A stretch of DNA of 22,484 nucleotides from Haplosporangium gracile (taxonomy: Eukaryota > Mortierellomycota > Mortierellomycetes > Mortierellales > Mortierellaceae): NCBI GenBank assembly GCA_015499985.1, contig JAAAUF010000618.1, positions 2,680 to 25,163 on the forward strand, written 5' to 3'. The notes beneath the pieces were generated by a model that did not search any database, was not told the origin of the DNA, and saw only the letters and a list, made by a program, of their open reading frames with translations. Positions 19,621 through 22,484 of the stretch are shown here, piece after piece; positions within the stretch are counted from its first letter, which is position 1; each line of letters starts with the position of its first letter. The translations under genes were made by a program, and so were the position numbers.

Positions 19621-20204
19621 GGTGCTATTGTGGGCGAATGTCAGGACAAGAAGGAGGTCAATGTCAGTGCTCTTGTTCAGTGAGTTGATGACAAGACAGC
19701 CTCTGTTTCGATGAGTCGGTCAGTCGGCCATAATACGCAGCAAGAACACCGTAGCCTGCTTGTCTGTCTGGTGTCTGCCTTACAGAGATATGCTATCCTG
19801 GGTGGGTGATGGGGAAATAAGGGAAGGGAAGGGCAATTTTTTCTCCCTCTTCTATTTTTTTATTCACAAAATGTGGCTTGTTTCATTGAACTCTGCTAAA
19901 GAACTATGACCTCAAGGCCTGCAATTAAAGTAGTCAAGTTCTTTTCAGTTTCTCCCCTTGCACGCTTGCACGCTTGCCTAGTCATAGTGTCTATCCGCCC
20001 CTGTATTTTAAAATACAACCGAGGGGAGGGCAGCACATTGACTCTTGCCAAGGAGAAAGCAATTTTATGCCTTGCTCGACACCACCATGCCGCAGGCAGG
20101 ACAGGTGAGGTCGCAGTTACTGTTCTTTAACCACAAGTGTCGTCACTGGCTTCCTTCTCGTATCCTTTGTTTTAATATTCATAATTGTGTAAAAACTAAA
20201 AGTG
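19621..20204. other. Intergenic region between eRF1 start and hydrolase stop
   Basis: About 585 bp without a supported gene. It should contain the eRF1 promoter near 19621-19850 and the hydrolase 3' UTR. A minus-strand AATAAA is read at 19864-19859, about 340 bp past the hydrolase stop. A short direct repeat (GCACGCTT, twice) occurs near 19960. Confidence 0.4.
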
Positions 20205-21128
20205 TTAGTCTTTCGACCAGTGCTGGATGTACTTGGTGATAGTTTGTGTGAACTGCGGAGTCTGGAGCATGTCATCGTGTGTGCCCCAGTCTCCAAATTC
20301 AATTTCAACATTATCCTTGCCATCCTCACCGGCAACCGACTGGAGGTGTGCAAAGTAGTCATTAGGCTGTGCTGGGTCGACAAGGGTGTCCTGGTGCGAA
20401 TGAATGACTGCATAGCGTGGAAGCACAAATCTAGTATCAGCAATATTAGAGACAGACTGCTTGTCGGGAGACCCTTGAATCAGCGCCTCGGGATCCTCTC
20501 CAAAGGCTTGAACCACAAAGTCACGATAGTCCGGCCAGACCTTCAGCAGACGGTCGACATTGTAGATACCCTCGACGCCGACGACACCGCGGATGGCCTT
20601 GTGGAGGGTGCCCCTTGGCAGTCCCAGGTCCGCCTCGACGGGTTCCAGATACAAGTCTGGACGCAGGGCCAACAGGCCGGTGATCTGTCCTCCGGCAGAG
20701 TGTCCGACCAAGAACAGACGGTCGGGGTTGTACTTTCCGTGCTCGGCGGCGTGTGTGTAGAGGTATCCCAGTGCGGTAGCGACATCCTGGACATGTTTAG
20801 GGTGGCGTGCCCTGATAGGAACCGAGGTGGGGTCGTCCTTGATGTCGGCAATAGAGAGCGTGTAGTTGACGACGGCGACTATATCACCAGTGGAGTTGGC
20901 GAGATTCTGAGCGAGGTTGATGAAACTGGACTTGTCGCCTGTTCTCCATGCGCCTCCATGCACAAAAACGATCAGGGACGGAGGGATGGTGGCGCCTTTT
21001 GGAGAAGTAGAGTGGTAGATGTTGAGAGTGTGCTTCTCCCAGGAGGAGAGCGGGGCGTAGGCGATGTCGTTGGGGACGTTGGCGGAAGGCTCTGTGTGAG
21101 TCCTTGTCGTTGGGCCTGGGACGATCAT
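20205..21128 (-). CDS. Alpha/beta hydrolase, HGGAW/GHSAGG type (BNA7 kynurenine formamidase-like or carboxylesterase)
   Basis: A single exon of 307 aa. I start at the ATG at 21128 (MIVPGPTT); the in-frame upstream extension runs through repeat-rich leader. The oxyanion-hole motif HGGAW is at 57-61, the nucleophile elbow GHSAGG at 142-147 with Ser144, a likely acid Asp247 in SHQDTLVD, and His284 in GTHDDML, so the triad looks complete. Members of this group hydrolyse small esters or amides. The overall layout resembles fungal kynurenine formamidase (BNA7) and isoprenylcysteine methylesterase-like enzymes, and the substrate cannot be decided from sequence. No signal peptide is predicted from the chosen start, which points to the cytosol. 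It is a lone gene with no pathway partners nearby. Confidence 0.85.
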   Translation of the reverse strand: MIVPGPTTRTHTEPSANVPNDIAYAPLSSWEKHTLNIYHSTSPKGATIPPSLIVFVHGGAWRTGDKSSFINLAQNLANSTGDIVAVVNYTLSIADIKDDPTSVPIRARHPKHVQDVATALGYLYTHAAEHGKYNPDRLFLVGHSAGGQITGLLALRPDLYLEPVEADLGLPRGTLHKAIRGVVGVEGIYNVDRLLKVWPDYRDFVVQAFGEDPEALIQGSPDKQSVSNIADTRFVLPRYAVIHSHQDTLVDPAQPNDYFAHLQSVAGEDGKDNVEIEFGDWGTHDDMLQTPQFTQTITKYIQHWSKD

Positions 21129-21188
21129 TGGAATCAGAATCAAAAAAAGGAAGGGTGTTGTTGTGTTGTCGTAGGCGATACCGTGGCG

Positions 21189-21268
21189 GGAGACAGGTGA
21201 CAGGACACAGGTGACAGGAGACAAGAGACAAGAGACAAGAGACGAGACAAGAGACGAGACAAGAGAGG
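21189..21268. repeat. Degenerate short tandem repeat (GACAAGA / GACAGGT type)
   Basis: The hydrolase leader region carries about 80 bp of imperfect 7-10-bp units: GGTGACAGGA-type repeats, then ACAAGAG repeats, then ACGAGACAAGAG repeats. The changing unit suggests a decaying microsatellite. It supports the downstream ATG at 21128, because the extended ORF would be translated repeat. Confidence 0.75.
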
Positions 21269-21529
21269 AAAGTCAAGCGTGCGAATTTTATTGTTCAACG
21301 GGCGAGATTGAAATTTGATGACAATCAGAGCAAGCGAAAAAAAAAAATCAGTGTTCAAACTGGCTACACACCATACATCGAGCGTGTCTGCAGCAGTCTG
21401 CAGGTGCAATCAACACTTTTGCTGTGGAATGTACAGACACGCCTTCGACATTCACTCGACCTCTTCTTAGCTCAGTCATCCTATTGCGGGCTGTATAGCC
21501 AGACCGGATACATATCTGCTGGCCATTTA

Positions 21530-21736
21530 CCCTTCCCTCTCTTCCCTCTTCTCTCTTCCCTCTTCCCTCTTCTCTCTTCTCTCACCCTCTGTTGCCTCTG
21601 TTGTCACCACATCACTCTTTCTTCTCTTTGTTATTCAATGCGCGCTCTTCTTTAAGAGAACCCTCTCTCTCTCTTGCTTGATGACCTACCTTCCTTATCT
21701 CATATCACACATTCACCCCTACACATATTATATAAT
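21530..21736 (+). promoter_or_regulatory. Pyrimidine-rich tract and TATA-like element upstream of the 21774 gene
   Basis: A plus-strand CT tract (CCCTCTTC-type repeats, about 21530-21590) and a TATTATATAAT block (21726-21736) precede the ATG at 21774. The leader between is CA-rich (TTCAACAACCACCAATCAAAC), like many fungal leaders. The TATA block is only about 40 bp from the ATG, so the leader would be very short if it is used. Confidence 0.45.
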
Positions 21737-21773
21737 CCACTTAAACTAATTCAACAACCACCAATCAAACAAG

Positions 21774-22484
21774 ATGGAGTCCATTACCAACGACATCCAA
21801 CATTTTCAGGAGAGTCGCGACGCCATATGGAAGGCCACACGCGTCTTTTCCCACAGCCACAAAGACGGCGATCATCATCACGACAAGAGCAAGGGCATGG
21901 GAAAGGGCGAGGACAAAAATAATCACGACTCTAAACACGCCCACAAGAAACCCGCTCGACACCCCGTCCACCACCGAACCCACAAGGGCGAAGCGCGCCA
22001 TCCCAAAAAGACTGTTGGCGACAAGGCCAAGGGCAAGAACAAAGGGGACCATCACAAGGACATGGACGGTCACGGTAACCATAATAGCAAAACAAGGGGA
22101 CATGGTGGAAAGAAGGATGGTGGCCATATCGATCATTCCGTTGACGGGCCCAAGCATAGATACGACCATGGCAAGGAGGGTGGCAAGGACGGCAAGCATC
22201 CTGCCAAAGGCAAACATCCTGTCGACGGAAAGAAACCCGCCAAAGAAAAGCACCCTGTCAATGATGGAAAGCGTCTCAAAGACGGCAAGGACGGTGACGA
22301 GAAGAAGAAGGGAGGCGAAGGCAAGGAAGGAAAGAAGACGGAAGGAGAGGACAAAGAGAAGGCCAAAAACGGATCCGACGAGAATATCTCCAACAATGAT
22401 GGTGAGAAGGATGCTGCTGGAAAGGATGGTGATGAGAAGGGTGCTGCTGGGAAGGATGATGATGAGAAGGGTGCTGCTGGGAAG
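21774..22484 (+). CDS. His/Lys/Asp/Gly-rich low-complexity protein (3' partial)
   Basis: An ORF of 237 codons begins at ATG 21774 (AACAAGATGGAG) and is still open at the window edge. The first about 25 residues look like ordinary sequence (ESITNDIQHFQESRDAIWKA). After that it is almost wholly His, Lys, Gly, Asp and Glu: a His-rich part with SHSHKDGDHHHDK up to roughly residue 150, then a Lys/Glu/Gly part, ending in ten-residue repeats of the type DGDEKGAAGK. No hydrophobic segment, signal peptide or catalytic motif is seen. It should be extended and disordered. His clusters could bind metal ions, and the composition also resembles hydrophilic stress proteins; both are inference. The repeats probably continue beyond the edge. 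Confidence 0.6.
   Translation, partial: MESITNDIQHFQESRDAIWKATRVFSHSHKDGDHHHDKSKGMGKGEDKNNHDSKHAHKKPARHPVHHRTHKGEARHPKKTVGDKAKGKNKGDHHKDMDGHGNHNSKTRGHGGKKDGGHIDHSVDGPKHRYDHGKEGGKDGKHPAKGKHPVDGKKPAKEKHPVNDGKRLKDGKDGDEKKKGGEGKEGKKTEGEDKEKAKNGSDENISNNDGEKDAAGKDGDEKGAAGKDDDEKGAAGK

Noticed and set aside
20202..21200. 332-codon plus-strand ORF opposite the hydrolase
   Set aside because: The minus strand carries an intact alpha/beta hydrolase with a full triad. The antisense frame is open because of codon bias.
21189..21268. CRISPR-like or transposon-end repeats
   Set aside because: The units are short, contiguous and degenerate, with no spacers, no terminal inverted repeats and no target duplication. 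A decaying microsatellite fits better.
21765..22253. 162-codon minus-strand ORF with membrane-like composition
   Set aside because: It is the antisense of the His/Lys-rich plus-strand gene. The hydrophobic look again comes from reversed Lys, Asp and His codons.

Overview
The window comes from a filamentous or early-diverging fungus. Genes carry several short spliceosomal introns (mostly 80-280 bp, usually with GTAAGT-like donors), AATAAA signals follow many stop codons, and there is a CBM18-GH18 chitinase, a Zn2Cys6 transcription factor and a ZNFX1-type RNA-silencing helicase. The glutamine-rich regulator, RP gene structure and general sequence feel suggest Mucoromycota/Mortierellomycota; this placement is inference. 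There is one assembly gap (10985-11040). All exon models were built by hand from splice sites, reading phase and protein-family continuity.

Layout. 1-147 is the last exon of an unidentified proline-rich protein (+). 606-4837 (-) is a nine-exon SF1 helicase of the ZNFX1/Hrr1/SAD-3 type, with a predicted N-terminal CCCH finger and C-terminal NFX1-type cysteines; a probable leader exon lies near 5247. 5622-6458 (+) is an intronless, serine/acid-rich protein of unknown function. 6685-9948 (-) is a secreted chitinase with lysine-rich segments at both ends and a sushi-like cysteine module. 10362-12336 (-) is a Gln/Ser-rich Zn2Cys6 regulator with the gap in its intron. 12.35-13.6 kb is mostly non-coding, with a 30-codon ORF and a strong G-quadruplex motif. 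13599-19620 holds three minus-strand translation genes in a row: ribosomal protein eL37, the 40S assembly factor PNO1/DIM2 and release factor eRF1. 20205-21128 (-) is an intronless alpha/beta hydrolase. From 21774 (+) a His/Lys/Asp/Gly-rich low-complexity ORF runs off the end.

How they fit together. eRF1, PNO1 and eL37 share translation as a theme, but each has its own intergenic region, so this is neighbourhood rather than an operon. The helicase would belong to small-RNA silencing and the chitinase to the cell wall or extracellular chitin. I saw no tRNA, rRNA, CRISPR array, intact transposon or evident multigene system. The most unusual items are the domain architectures of the helicase and chitinase, the difficult first exon of eL37, the eRF1 3' hairpin and duplication, and the charged repeat ORF at the right edge.
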